A DNA stretch of 64,000 nucleotides, taken from assembly GCA_029255685.2 (NCBI GenBank), contig CM055311.2, positions 57,247,048 through 57,311,047 of the forward strand. Direction: 5' to 3'. The notes beneath the pieces are model-generated. The model did no database searches, was not told the DNA's origin, and saw only the letters and a list, made by a program, of their open reading frames with translations. Numbering within the stretch: position 1 is the first letter of the stretch; the number at the start of each line of letters is the position of its first letter. The DNA comes from Silene conica (lineage: Eukaryota > Streptophyta > Magnoliopsida > Caryophyllales > Caryophyllaceae). Positions 37,907 to 49,220 of the stretch are shown here, piece after piece. The position numbers and the translations under genes are program-made.

Positions 37907-39222
37907 GTATAGTAATTATGTAATGATGATGATGCTAATAAGTTTCCCTAAAGTAGAAAAAGAAGGCCACGACACCTCAATAAAACAACGACCAAACCAA
38001 AAGGAAAAGCAACAGCCCACCCGACAACCTTACTGTTGGCACCACCTTAAACGCCCTTGCTGCCACCAATCTGACCACCTACGACCACCATGAGGGACCC
38101 CCACCTTTAGCCTACACCACACCCTACATCAACCACCCATTGGCAGCCACCTGAGGCCGTCATAGCAGCCGCCCCAGCAGCCCGAAACAACCTGCCCAAA
38201 CCGACTCCTCCTGTTTCCCTCCGGCAGCGACCGCACGAAACACCAACAACTACCAACCAAGACACCTACCCAGAACCACCAGTCACCGACCAACCCAATC
38301 CCATTAACCACTACCCCTCTCGTGGCCCCAACCACGAGAAGAAACCGAGTTAACCAAACGTAACTCTGCCACCGCCATACTCTGTTTTGCCCAATACACC
38401 CCCAAACTAAACCCGCCAGGACGCCGCCATGAGCCACGACGAACCACCGAACTAACCACCACCCACAACCTCTAACTACCCTCTAACAAACTACCTTAAC
38501 ACCCATATTAAATATACCCAGAAACTTACTCAATTGATGCACAAACCGTACCTGTCCACAAATAAACTCTTATTCTGAACAGGCTATTAACCACCACGAT
38601 TGGTGGTCCTAGGTGGTTATCGGTGGTTCAACTATGGTCCGAATAAGATAACCACACATCATAGATTACAATTAAGCAACAATCAGCAAGTATAACATGT
38701 ATTTAGCATAGATTAACAGTGCATCGAAATGGTAATGACAACCAGGAAAAACGAATCAATGATGACCATACCTTCTTCTCTATGGATTCGGGCAGCCCTA
38801 AACCACCCTAACCCACCATCTAGGGCTTCCTTTCTAAACCTTGTAGTGGCGGCAGTAAGGGGGCGGAACCATTGGATGTCAATTAGGTCAGAAAAAATAG
38901 GGTTAGGGAAGGGTTGTGTGAGGTAGCAGTAGATCGTTATATTTTTTTTTTTTTTGAGTGTTATGTCGAGTTGTGGTTTTAGAGTTTGTCGACTTATGGG
39001 TCTAGGGTTTGTTGATTAGAGGATTTAGGGTTTGTCAACTTGTGATGGTTATCACTTCGAGGCCCAGAAGGTTATTACAACACGGTTTACTAACAACAAC
39101 ATATAAAATATAAAAGAAAACGTTTATTCAATAATTTAATTATCGAATACAAACATTCGAATAATTTCAATACGTCAGTATAAATAATAAAATAAAATAA
39201 AATAAAATTAAGGTGTATTACA
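36521..39222 (-). repeat. 5' LTR of element B (2,702 bp)
   Basis: Near-identical partner of 30557-33255; the minisatellite is at 36901-37045 and the (TAA)n run near 37832-37910. The PBS abuts its left end. Confidence 0.9.
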
Positions 39223-41054
39223 GTGCCCCAACACCCCCGACAACCAACTAACACCCCGACACCACTACTCCCCATGACAACCACCGGCGAGTCCCATCGG
39301 AGTCCTTAAACCCAGGACTGAACCACACCCGTGTCTAAACCTACTCGAAAACAAAACCCATCGACCACCGCTATAGTACCTGTTACCACCCCTGACTTCT
39401 ACTAACGCCACCTCCGACAACCATCCTCACAACCACAGTGGTACCACGCGTCGACCTCCCCCGAGTCAACGGTGGTACCACCCCCAAACCCCTTCCCTTA
39501 TCAACATACTAAAGACTGACGCAAACAGGGATGACAAACACCCCTATCGACACTGACTGCGACACCCAAAACCCTCCGTGACAACCACCAGATAATCCTT
39601 CTCCCACCAGCAGCATATAACGACATTACTACAGTGAAAACGACACCCTACCACCCTTCAAAAACACGATGAACACAGTAGACTCAACACGATTACAAAC
39701 AACAACAAACACGATATCACGTACCTGTTTTCTGACCAGAAACGAAAGGGGTTATACAGGGCTAAACTGATTGTGAGCACTCTCTCTCTCTTCCGTGTGG
39801 TGGCGGCAGCAAGATCTAGGGTTTAGGTTGTTGAAGGTGGGTCAGAAACTTGAGTGTAATACACTCTTATATGACGACAGGGTGTGTATACCGTGACGAG
39901 GAGTGTTTGTGAGGGTTTTTGCTAGGGTTTTGTCGACACATGGGCTGCTTGTATGGCACAAATAACGAGGCCCAAAACCCCACCCTGAAGGTCCCATGCT
40001 CGAACCCCACAGAAGACACAAAACACTACTTAAAAGAACATATATAACAAGTAACCATATTAAGTATTAACTATCGTATCTTAAACTAACTTAACGTCAA
40101 GCAAATAAAACAACATCGTAACTTTATAAATACTCAAGGTATTACAGTCTTCCCCCCTTAAAATGAACTTCGTCCCTAAGTTCAACCTCACTTAGGTTCT
40201 AACCAAACTTATTCGTGCGAACTTGGACCGCAAAACATTAACAAAACGTAACCAAAGCACAGAAATGTTACAATTTTTTCGTATTTTTATCATTTTCTTC
40301 TTTTGTAGTTTTAAATAAACTTTTTAGATTAGTTCTTATTTTTAATATTTTTAGCATGTTGATATTGATATGATTATCGTGAAAAATAAATGCATGTTTG
40401 TTGTTTATATACAAAATTAAAAATGAATGTAACTTTTCTTGACTTACTTGATATATTTAATTAACAAACATTTTTGGTCATATTGTTCCAAAGATACTTT
40501 AAAGTAACTAATTTGAGGATGTTATTTGTTTGATTAACTTGATTTGTTAAAATTGAAATTGAAAATAATACTAATTAACATACAAAATATTTACTAATAA
40601 GTCATAAACACCAATATAAAATCAACCAAAACAATTAATTCTCATGTATCTCGACATGGCCTACCATTACTAATTTTTTACGGAAAAGAAAAAAAAACTG
40701 CTAATGATGACGTGGGTTAATGATGATGCTTTAAATGTTCTTTTATAAATAAAGATAATATCCCGTGCAAATTGCACGGGATTGCAGTTTCAAGTATTGT
40801 CATTAATGAATAATATTTAAAATAATGATTAGTCGTATTTAAGATTTTCAATTTGTAATATAATTTCATATGACCGATATACTAAAAATATTGTAATATT
40901 AACATACAGTTTATATTCAAAATATATCAAAATGCAATCAATCTATATAAATTTGAAATATTAGAACAGAATTACAATATACAATGATAAGTAAATGTTA
41001 AAAAAAAAATCTCAAAATTTTCTTCATTATATATGCATTTTTCATTGTCACAAC

Positions 41055-41615
41055 TAGGGATGGCAATGGACCGGATCTGGACCGGGTCCAGTAGGATCCA
41101 GATCCAGATCCGCATTGTATACCCTGGATCCAGATCCGATCAAGATCCAACGGGTCTAAAGAAGTGAGATCCAGATCCGGATCCGGGTCCGTTACGGGAC
41201 CAAGTTTCTAACCTCCACATTATAAAAAACAAAAAAAAACTCATGCGTCATAACAGTATTGATATCCATATTTCGAAATACAATAAAAGGAAGAAGTAAC
41301 TAGTAGCTTGGCAATTATTTTCAACCAAATATTACAAGTAGTAATTATTATGACCAAGTAATCCAAATACAACTCAAGAAAAAAAATAATAAAGACGTAA
41401 AATTTCATATTTTTACTATAAAAACGGGTCCAGAAACGGATCTGGATCTTTCAGGGTCTGCGTAGGAGGATCCAGATCCAGATCCGTTTTAAAAGTAGTG
41501 GATCCAGATCCGACCCGGATCCAACGGGTCTGAAAAAATAGGATCCAGATCTGGTCCATCAGGGTCAGGTCTTACGGATCTGGACCGGATCCAGGATCCA
41601 TTATTGCCATCCCTA
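41055..41615. mobile_element. hAT-type MITE, copy 1 (561 bp)
   Basis: Terminal inverted repeats TAGGGATGGCAATGG / CCATTATTGCCATCCCTA and a perfect 8-bp TSD GTCACAAC (41047-41054 and 41616-41623), as for hAT elements. Subterminal regions are packed with GGATCC and AGATCC motifs in both orientations. Confidence 0.88.
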
Positions 41616-42746
41616 GTCACAACTCACTCATAAATCAGAGTTATCAAAATGTCGAATTCATTGGAGATAGTTTGAAAGTCGATGGTTTCAACTTACCTCA
41701 TTCAAAATATCGAAATAGGTTGGTCATATCCTAGGGAATCAATATAGTTTATTACCTTATCAGAAAAAAAGATGACTGCCCCCAAAGTCTGTCATTACTC
41801 GTGTTTTTGTGAATGTTAACATTTTTAAGTATCTATTATGATACTTTTCTTTTGCAATTTCAATATACCATTTTTTTATCGTGTTATTATTAATTTAATA
41901 TTTGGAGCGTTTTTTTGAAATAATATTTATGTGAAACTTTAAACATAAACTCTTGAATGGTTACTTTTTACAGTAATTAAAATTTTCATCCATTAAGTTT
42001 TATGCTACAATTTTGTGGTATTTTTTCTTATTTTTATCATTGTCTTCTTTTGTAGTTTTAAATAAACTTTGGAGATTAGTTCTTGTTTTTAATATTTTTG
42101 GCATGTTGATATTGATATGATTATCGTGAAAAATAAATGCATGTTTATTATTTATATACAAAATTAAAAATGAATATAACTTTTCTTGACTTACTTGATA
42201 TATTTAATTAACAAACATTTTTGGTCATATTGTTCCAAAGATACTTTAAAGTAACTAATTTGAGGATGTTATTTATTTGATTAACTTGATTTGTTAAAAT
42301 TGAAATTGAAAATAATACTAATTAACATACAAAATATTTACTAATAAGTCATAAACACCAATATTGTAACAGCCCATATTTTCGTAAAAATCTAATTTAA
42401 TCGTTTTTGAGTTTTTACGTAATGAAGATAATATTTTAATAATTTAATTCGGAAATTTTTATGAAATAAATAAGATCCGTCTTAAGAACCTCCAGTTCTT
42501 AAGACGAATACAACTTGGCATAATTTAAATATCCGACTCAAGTATTTATTTCATATCCGGTTCTAAAATCCGTAACCGTTTTAAGTGAGTCGGAAAGGAC
42601 AACTCATTGTACTTCTTAAACCCCTTAAGTCGACATTTCCCCTCCCTCAAGCTTCATTTCACTGTAAACTCAAATCTCACAAAACCTCCATTAATACTCT
42701 CTCCTTTTCAAGCTTTTCTCCATCATCCGCTCTCCAAATCGCGAAA

Positions 42747-42948
42747 GTAAGTACATTTTCGGAATCCTCGTTCGATTTCCAAGACATCCATCACTTTCAT
42801 TTTTCATTTTGGCGACTTCGAAAAATAGGCTGTTTTGCCTTTAACTCGTTTTTAGTGTCTTTAAATCGTTTTCTTTGTTGTAGGAGTTGGTCTCGACGAT
42901 CCCGACGTGGACTCTTACGTTGTAGAGGAGGATCATCTGCCGGAATAA
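42747..42948 (+). other. Intron-like segment plus conserved micro-exon (copy C)
   Basis: Donor CGAAA|GTAAGT at 42747 and acceptor TTGTTGTAG|GAGTTGG (exon from 42884) give a 137-nt intron. The exon reads VGLDDPDVDSYVVEEDHLPE then TAA at 42946-42948. Aligned to S1 and D it shows mainly synonymous or conservative codon changes. Confidence 0.5.
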
Positions 42949-43331
42949 GCTTAAAGGTGACGATAATGAGATAACTCGGCCTTTTATGTGTATATTAGCA
43001 TAATTGATGGATTCTCTTAATTGTTTCTGATTTTAGTTGAGTACTATGATTTCTAGACTTAGAAACATGTTTAGGTTGTTGTTTATGTGAAGAATTCATG
43101 CTTGGAAATATGGTTATGTGTTCACAAGTAAAATTTCAGTTTTTCATATGTTAAGACGGATACTTGAATTTAATCGTTTGAGGATTGTGTTGGGATTTAC
43201 GTGCTGATAGGAAGTAGTATTTGGTGATTTATAATGTTAGGATAACAACCCATGTATCGATTCATGAGTTTTGTGTTAATTTATTGAGTATTGAGAAGGG
43301 ATGGAAAACGCGATTTTCAGCGTCAGGCTCT

Positions 43332-43626
43332 CTGAGCCGGTCGACCGACCGGCCGCCGGTCGACCGGCTGAGAGCGCTTCTTGTGTTTTTGTGGTTTTGC
43401 GAAAATTGAGACCCATAGTGAATAGGTCTCCCAGCCGGCAGACCGGCCGCCTGCCAGCCGGCTGGGAGTGCGTTGTGTTGTGTTTATGTACTTTCAGAAT
43501 TCATGTGTAGTCCCAGCCGGCCGACCGGCTGCCTGCCGACCGGCTGGGAGTGCGTGTAGTGTTTCAGAAGAGAAAGAAAGGCTGAGGAGGTCACCAGCCG
43601 GCCGACCGGCTGCCTGCCGACCGGCT
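43332..43626 (+). repeat. Four GC-rich palindromic repeats (copy C)
   Basis: Blocks near 43332, 43429, 43513 and 43595 built on CCAGCCGGCCGACCGGC / GCCGACCGGCTGG. Sequences just outside often pair as well (for example TCTCCCAGCC with GGCTGGGAG). Confidence 0.85.
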
Positions 43627-43929
43627 GGGGACCCCTGTAAGCTATTTTGAGTTTTCGTAAATTGATCGTAACTTTTAAACGGTTTATCGGTTTTACTTGA
43701 AACTTGTTTTGTGTACCCGTGGCATGTATTTGAGGTCCCCGGTGTACGGGCAACGTTATATTGGGTTCGGGAATGTAGTGAGGATAGAGACCCCCCGGTC
43801 GGGTAACCGAAAGGGAAACCGGCTCTCCCTCGTCCTAGTTCCCGGAATCAATTGTATGTTGGTTAGAGGTTTAAGAAGTTAGAACTATAGGTTAGTTTCT
43901 ACCTTTGGTTGTTCAGTGGTTACAATGGT

Positions 43930-44430
43930 TGTCGCGTGGTGGGATATGTGTTAAGTTCACCTCTGGACCCACTACGTGTTTATCTGTCGCGTGACGGGAT
44001 ATGTGTTAAGTTCACCTCTGGACCCGTTACGTGTTTTGCTTGGGCGTGTCAGGATATGTGTTAAGCTCACCTCTGGACCTGACACGTGATCGGTTGTCGT
44101 ACACGGGATATGTGTTAAGTTCACCTCTGGACCCGTTGTGCGATGACTGTGTATTGGGATATGTGTTAAGTTCACCTCTGGACCCAATACATGTTTGTAG
44201 CATTGGGATATGTGTTAAGTTCACCTCTGGACCCTTTGCTTTTGGATGATTAGGGATATGTGTTAAGTTCACCGCTGGACCCTTTTCATGATTTGTAAGT
44301 TTAGGGATATGTGTTAAGTTCACCTCTGGACCCTTTACTTGATTAGATGTTGGGATATGTGTTAAGCTCACCTCTGGACCCGACATAGTGTAGTAATGGG
44401 ATATGTGTTAAGTTCACCTCTGGACCCGTT
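43930..44430 (+). repeat. Stem-loop array with covarying stems (copy C)
   Basis: Ten units with the core GATATGTGTTAAGTTCACCT then CTGGAC. Flanking arms pair within a unit but differ between units: CGTGTCAGG (44045-44053) with CCTGACACG (44078-44086); GTATTGGG with CCCAATAC; ATGTTGGG with CCCGACAT; CGTGACGGG with CCCGTTACG; GTACACGGG with CCCGTTGTGC (G-T pairs allowed). Confidence 0.85.
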
Positions 44431-45635
44431 GCTAGTGTTGTGAATGTGTATCTGCTTGCCTGGACGATGGTACAGTGTCAGATATGCATGATGAGTTATG
44501 GATGTTTATCTGCTTGCCTAGATGATGGTACAGTGTCAGATATGCATGTCGAGTTGTTGATGTTACTTAGTTGTGGTTAAATCATCCAAGGCATTGGATG
44601 ACTCTTAGTTCGGTTTCATAAATAATTGGATTGAAAGACCCCCCGACTGGGTGACCAGTAGGGAAACCGGCTCTCCTTCCTATTTGTTTATGAAGTTAGT
44701 TGAGAGCCGTGCATGGTAATCGCATGTTAGTAAGAGATCAGATGATGAGTGTTTATGCTTCACATGTTGATATATGTTGGAGTATTCTGTATTGTTTTAT
44801 ATGTTACGTGTTGTCACAAAAGGTGGCTAGGAGAACTCTAGTCACTCCCCACTGATTGTGGCGTACATGTTTTTCATGTATGTAGGTACATGCTGGTTGG
44901 AGATGGGTTCACGAGAGCTAGCGAGTGATGATCCTGCTGTCATCATTGACTTACCTTATCGTTTAGCTGGACTCGTAGTTGTTACTTTTGTTTGGTGCCG
45001 GTAGGGATGTTCCATCCCCGGCTGTTGTATATATTTCACTTCTGTACTTAGAACTGTTACTTATCTATTTCGGTTTTAGTTTCTGTTTCAGTTTAAGACT
45101 TCTCGCATGTTGTTTTATCTTCTAAAAGTTTTAATTCCGCTGCATTTTTGGTACTTTTATGTGTTTATATTTCCGCTTTCGCGAGGGGTTTTACAAATAT
45201 AAAATCAACCAAAACAATTAATTCTCTTGTATCTCGACATGGCCAACCATTACTAATTTTTTACGGAAAAGAAAAAAAACTGCTAATGATGACGTGTGTT
45301 AATGATGATGCTTTAAATGTTCTGCTATTAATAAAGATAATATCCCGTGCAAATTGCACGGGATTGCAGGTTCAAGTATTGTCATTAATGAATAATATTT
45401 AAAATAATGATTAGTCGTATTTAAGATTTCAATTTGTAATATAATTTCATATGACCGATATACTAAAAATATTGTAATATTAGCATACAGTTTATATTCA
45501 AAATATATCAAAACGCAATCAATCTATATAAATTTGAAATATTATAACAGAATTACAATATGCAATGATAAGTAAATGTTAAAACAAAAATCTCAAAATT
45601 TTCTTCATTATATATGCTTTTTTCATTGTCACAAC

Positions 45636-46199
45636 TAGGGATGGCAACGGACCGGATCTGGACCGGGTCCAGTAGGATCCAGATCCAGATCCGCATTGTA
45701 TACCCTGGATCCAGATCCGATCAAGATCCAACGGGTCTAAAGAAGTGAGATCCAGATCCGGATCCGGGTCCGTTACGGGTCCAAGTTTCTTACCTCGACA
45801 TTATAAAAAACAAAAAAAAAAACTCATGCGTCATAACAGTATTGATATCCATATTTCGAAATATAATAAAAAGAAGAAGTAGCTAGTAGCTTGGCAATTA
45901 TTTTCAACCAAATATTACAAGTAGTAATTATTATGACCAAGTAATCCAAATACAACTCAAGGAAAAAAAATAATTAAGACGTAAAATTTCATATTTTTAC
46001 TATAAAAACGGGTCCAGAAACGGATCTGGATCTTTCAGGGTCTGCGTAGGAGGATCCAGATCCAGATCCGTTTTAAAAGTAGTGGATCCAGATCCGACCC
46101 GGATCCAACGGGTCTGAAAAAATAGGATCCAGATCCGGTCCATCAGGGTCGGGTCTTACGGATCTGGACCGGATCCAGGATCCATTATTGCCATCCCTA
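45636..46199. mobile_element. hAT-type MITE, copy 2 (564 bp)
   Basis: Same element at the same monomer position, TSD GTCACAAC (45628-45635 and 46200-46207). The shared site means the two copies come from monomer duplication, not two insertions. Confidence 0.88.
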
Positions 46200-47964
46200 G
46201 TCACAACTCACTCATAAATCAGAGTTGTCAACATGTCGAATTCTTTGGAGATAGTTTGAAAGTCGATGGTTTCAACTTACCTCATTCAAAATAATGAAAT
46301 AGGTTGGTCATATCCTAGGGAATCAATATAGTTTATTATCTTATTAGAAAAAAAGATGACTGCCCCCAAAGTTTGTCATTACTCGTGTTTTTGTGAATGT
46401 TAACATTTTTAAGTATCTATTATGATACTTTTCTTTTGTAATTTCAATATACCATTTTTTTATCGTGTCATTATTAATTTAATATTTGGAGCGTTTTTTT
46501 GGAATAATATTTATGTGAAGCTTTAAACATAAACTCTTGAATGGTTACTTTTTACAGTAATTAAAATTTTCATCCATTAACTTTTATGCTACAATTTTGT
46601 GGTATTTTTTTTGTATTTTTATCATTGTCTTCTTTTGTAGTTTTAAATGAACTTTTGAGATTAGTTCTTGTTTTTAATATTTTTGGCATGTTGATATTGA
46701 TATGATTATCGTGAAAAATAAATGCATGTTTGTTATTTATATACAAAATTAAAAATGAATATAACTTTTCTTGACTTACTTGTTATATTTAATTAACAAA
46801 CATTTTTGGTCATATTGTTCCAAAAATACTTTAAAGTAACTAATTTGAGGATGCTATTTATTTGATTAACTTGATTTGTTTAAATTGAAATTGAAAATAA
46901 TACTAATTAACATACAAAATACTTAGTAATAAGTCATAAACACCAATATAAAATCAACCAAAACAATTAATTCTCATGTATCTGGACATGGCCTACCATT
47001 ACTAATTTTTTACGGAAAAGAAAAAAAACTGCTAATGATGACGTGGGTTAATGATGATGCTTTAAATGTTCTTGTATTAATAAAGATAAGATCCCGTGCA
47101 ATTTGCACGGGATTGCAGGTTTAAGTATTGTTATTTATGAATAATATTTAAAATAATGATTAGTCGTATTTAAGATTTTCAATTTGTAATATAATTTCAT
47201 ATGACCGATATACTAAAAATATTGTAATATTAACATACAGTTTATATTCAAAATATATCAAAATGCAATCAATCTATATAAATTTGAAATATCATAACAG
47301 AATTACAATATATAATGATAAGTAGATGTTAAAACAAAAATCTAAAAATTTTCTTCATTATATATGCATTTTTCATTGTCACAACTCACTCATAAATCAG
47401 AGTTGTCAACATGTCGAATTCTTTGGATATAGTTTGAAAGTCGATGGTTTCAACTTACCTTATTCAAAATAATGAAATAGGTTGGTCATATCCTAAGGAA
47501 TCAATATAGTTTATTACCTTATCAGAAAAAAAGATGATTGCCCCCAATGTAACAGCCCGTATTTTCGTAAAATCTAATTTAAGTATTTTTAATTATTTTA
47601 AGTAGTAAAATAATATTTTAGTGACTTAACGGAAAATAAATTATTTATGTATCGTAAAATATTTTAAAAAGATAATAAGATCCGTCTTAAGAACCTCCAG
47701 TCCTTAAGACGAATACAACTTGGCATAGTTTAAATATCCGACTCAAGTATTCATTTCCATACCCGTTTCAAATATCCGAAACCGTTTCGTTCATTTCGGA
47801 AAGGACAAGTACTTAAACCCCTAAAATCACATATGTCGACATAATAACTCACCTTCATCCTCAACATTCCATTCTTTCACTGTAAAACAAACTTATCACA
47901 AAACCTCCATCCTTACTTCCTTCTTTTGCTAAGATCTTCATCATCCGTTCACCTAAACGCAAAA

Positions 47965-48172
47965 GTAAGAGCATTTTCGGAATCCTTGTTCGATTTCCTA
48001 ATCATCCATCACTTTCGTTTTTCATTTCGTTGAACTCGAAAAACAGGCTGTTTTGCCTTTAATTCGTTTTTGGTGATTCTAAACCGTTTTCTTTGTTATA
48101 GGAGTTGGTCTCGACAATCCCGACGTGGACACTTACGTTGTAGAGGAGGATCGTTTGCCGGAAATAGCTTAA
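47965..48172 (+). other. Intron-like segment plus conserved micro-exon (element D, 5' LTR)
   Basis: Donor CAAAA|GTAAGA, acceptor TTGTTATAG|GAGTTGG, intron 137 nt. The exon encodes VGLDNPDVDTYVVEEDRLPE and stops at 48170-48172. Just after the stop, AAAG|GTGACGATAATGAG is conserved in all copies and looks like another donor. The upstream frame has a stop and no ATG, so translation is unproven. Confidence 0.5.
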
Positions 48173-48542
48173 AGGTGACGATAATGAGAAACTCGGCCTT
48201 TATGTGTATATTAGCATATTTGATGTGAATCTTGTTTGGTTTCTGATTTTGTTGTTATATATTGATTCAAGGATTTAGTAATATGTTTAGGATGAGATTG
48301 TTGTGAAGAATTCATGCTTAAACTTGTTGTTAAGTGTTCTTAAGCATATTTTCAGTTTTTATCATTTTGCGACGGATACATGTATAAATCGTTTGAGGAT
48401 TGTTATGGGACTTGTTTTCTGGTAGATTGATAGTATTGGATGTTTTATGTTAGTGGGTAAACACAATTTGTAGTGCTATCGAAGTTTAGAAGTCGAATTG
48501 TGAAGTTTGTGTAAGATTGGAAAAATCACGAATTGGTTACAG

Positions 48543-48940
48543 GCTCTCTGAGCCGGTCGACCGACCGGCCGCCGGTCGACCGGCTGGGAGAGCATTTAGG
48601 TGTTTTCTCGCGTTTTTGGAAAAATTGGCTTAGGACTGCCAGCCGGCCGACCGGCCGCCTGCCGACCGGCTGGTAGTCATTCTTGTCTCGTGTTTTCATT
48701 GCGAAGGACCTAAGTAGAAGGGGCCCCAGCCGGTAGACCGGCCGCCTGCCAGCCGGCTGGGGGTACTTATGGGTTTGGATACGTTGGTTGAAGGTTTTGG
48801 GAAAGGTCTTCCCAGCCGGCCGACCGGCTGCCTGCCGACCGGCTGAGAACCCTTTTTCTTGTGTTCTCGGTTTTAAAGAAAAGTGAAGGCTGTGAGGTCA
48901 CCAGCCGGCCGACCGGCTGCCTGCCGACCGGCTGGGGACC
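48543..48940 (+). repeat. Five GC-rich palindromic repeats (element D, 5' LTR)
   Basis: Each block has inner arms of the CAGCCGGCCGACCGGC type and outer arms special to the block: GCTCTC...GAGAGC for the first, GACTGCCAGCC...GGCTGGTAGTC for the second, GGTC.CCAGCC...GGCTGG..ACC for the last. Confidence 0.85.
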
Positions 48941-49220
48941 CCTGATGAGTTTATTTGTTTTTCGATCATAACTTTTCAACGGTTAATCGGTTTTACTTGA
49001 AACTTGTTTTGTGCACCTTTGACATGTATTTGAGGTCCCCGGAGGATGGGCAACATTATATTGGGTTCGGGAATATAGTGAGGATAGAGACCCCCCGGTC
49101 GGGCAACCGAAAGGGAAACCGGCTCTCCCTCATCTTAGTTCTCGAGGTCAATTAAGTGTTGATTAGAAGTTAAAGGTAGACCTATAGGGTAGTTCATAGA
49201 CTTGAATGATATTGTTTTGA

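Larger units (their letters stand above)
30557..39222 (-). mobile_element. Element B: non-coding (LARD-like) gypsy derivative in A's LTR
   Basis: 8,666 bp, same orientation as A. LTRs start (element sense) TGTAATACACC and end GGGTGTCACA. Perfect 5-bp TSD GTGCC (30552-30556 and 39223-39227). PBS (TGGTATCAGAGC) and PPT (TTTTAAGGGGGGAAGAT) are intact, but the 3.3-kb internal region encodes nothing recognisable. Leader, PBS context and LTR minisatellite resemble element A, so B is best seen as a non-autonomous derivative mobilised by proteins of an A-like partner. By eye the LTRs differ at only about a dozen positions plus microsatellite length, so it is young. Confidence 0.9.
21857..40272 (-). 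mobile_element. Element A: complete Ty3/gypsy Tekay-type retrotransposon, with element B nested
   Basis: Minus-strand element, about 9.7 kb once element B is removed. Both LTRs start TGTAACATTTC and end GGGTGTTACA in the element's sense. Perfect 5-bp TSD ATTTT (21852-21856 and 40273-40277); rejoining the flanks restores a normal array monomer. Order in element sense: 5' LTR (29399-40272, interrupted), PBS, gag, protease, RT, RNase H, integrase, chromodomain-like tail, PPT, 3' LTR (21857-24204). Domain order and the tail put it among chromoviruses, most likely Tekay. Coding parts carry three in-frame stops plus one frameshift, so it cannot make its full polyprotein. Confidence 0.92.
29399..40272 (-). 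repeat. 5' LTR of element A, split by element B
   Basis: Two parts, 29399-30556 and 39228-40272, aligning with 3' LTR positions on either side of the insertion (junction in CACCGTGCC|CCAACACC). It has only five units of the 27-bp minisatellite (29821-29950) against eleven in the other LTR, and a (TAA)n run at 30366-30436. Net length is about 2.2 kb. Confidence 0.88.
42365..45195 (+). mobile_element. Solo LTR of family D (copy C), 2,831 bp
   Basis: Starts TGTAACAGCCC, ends GGGGTTTTACA, perfect 5-bp TSD AATAT (42360-42364 and 45196-45200). Landmarks in order: intron and micro-exon (42747-42948), four GC-rich palindromes (43332-43626), C-rich block (43783-43830), stem-loop array (43930-44430), a duplicated hairpin (44440-44550, TATCTG...CAGATA), a second C-rich block (44630-44683), and a hairpin GCCGGTAGGGATG/CATCCCCGGC near 44996-45022. 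It is intermediate in divergence between S1 and D. Confidence 0.9.

Noticed and set aside
44027..44386. Frame with repeated GPEVNLTHIP
   Set aside because: Translation of the stem-loop array. It differs in frame and content among copies, and pairing of the stems explains the conservation better than a protein does.
43930..44430. CRISPR array
   Set aside because: Repeats with variable spacers superficially resemble one, but this is plant LTR sequence, the variable parts pair with each other, and there are no cas genes.
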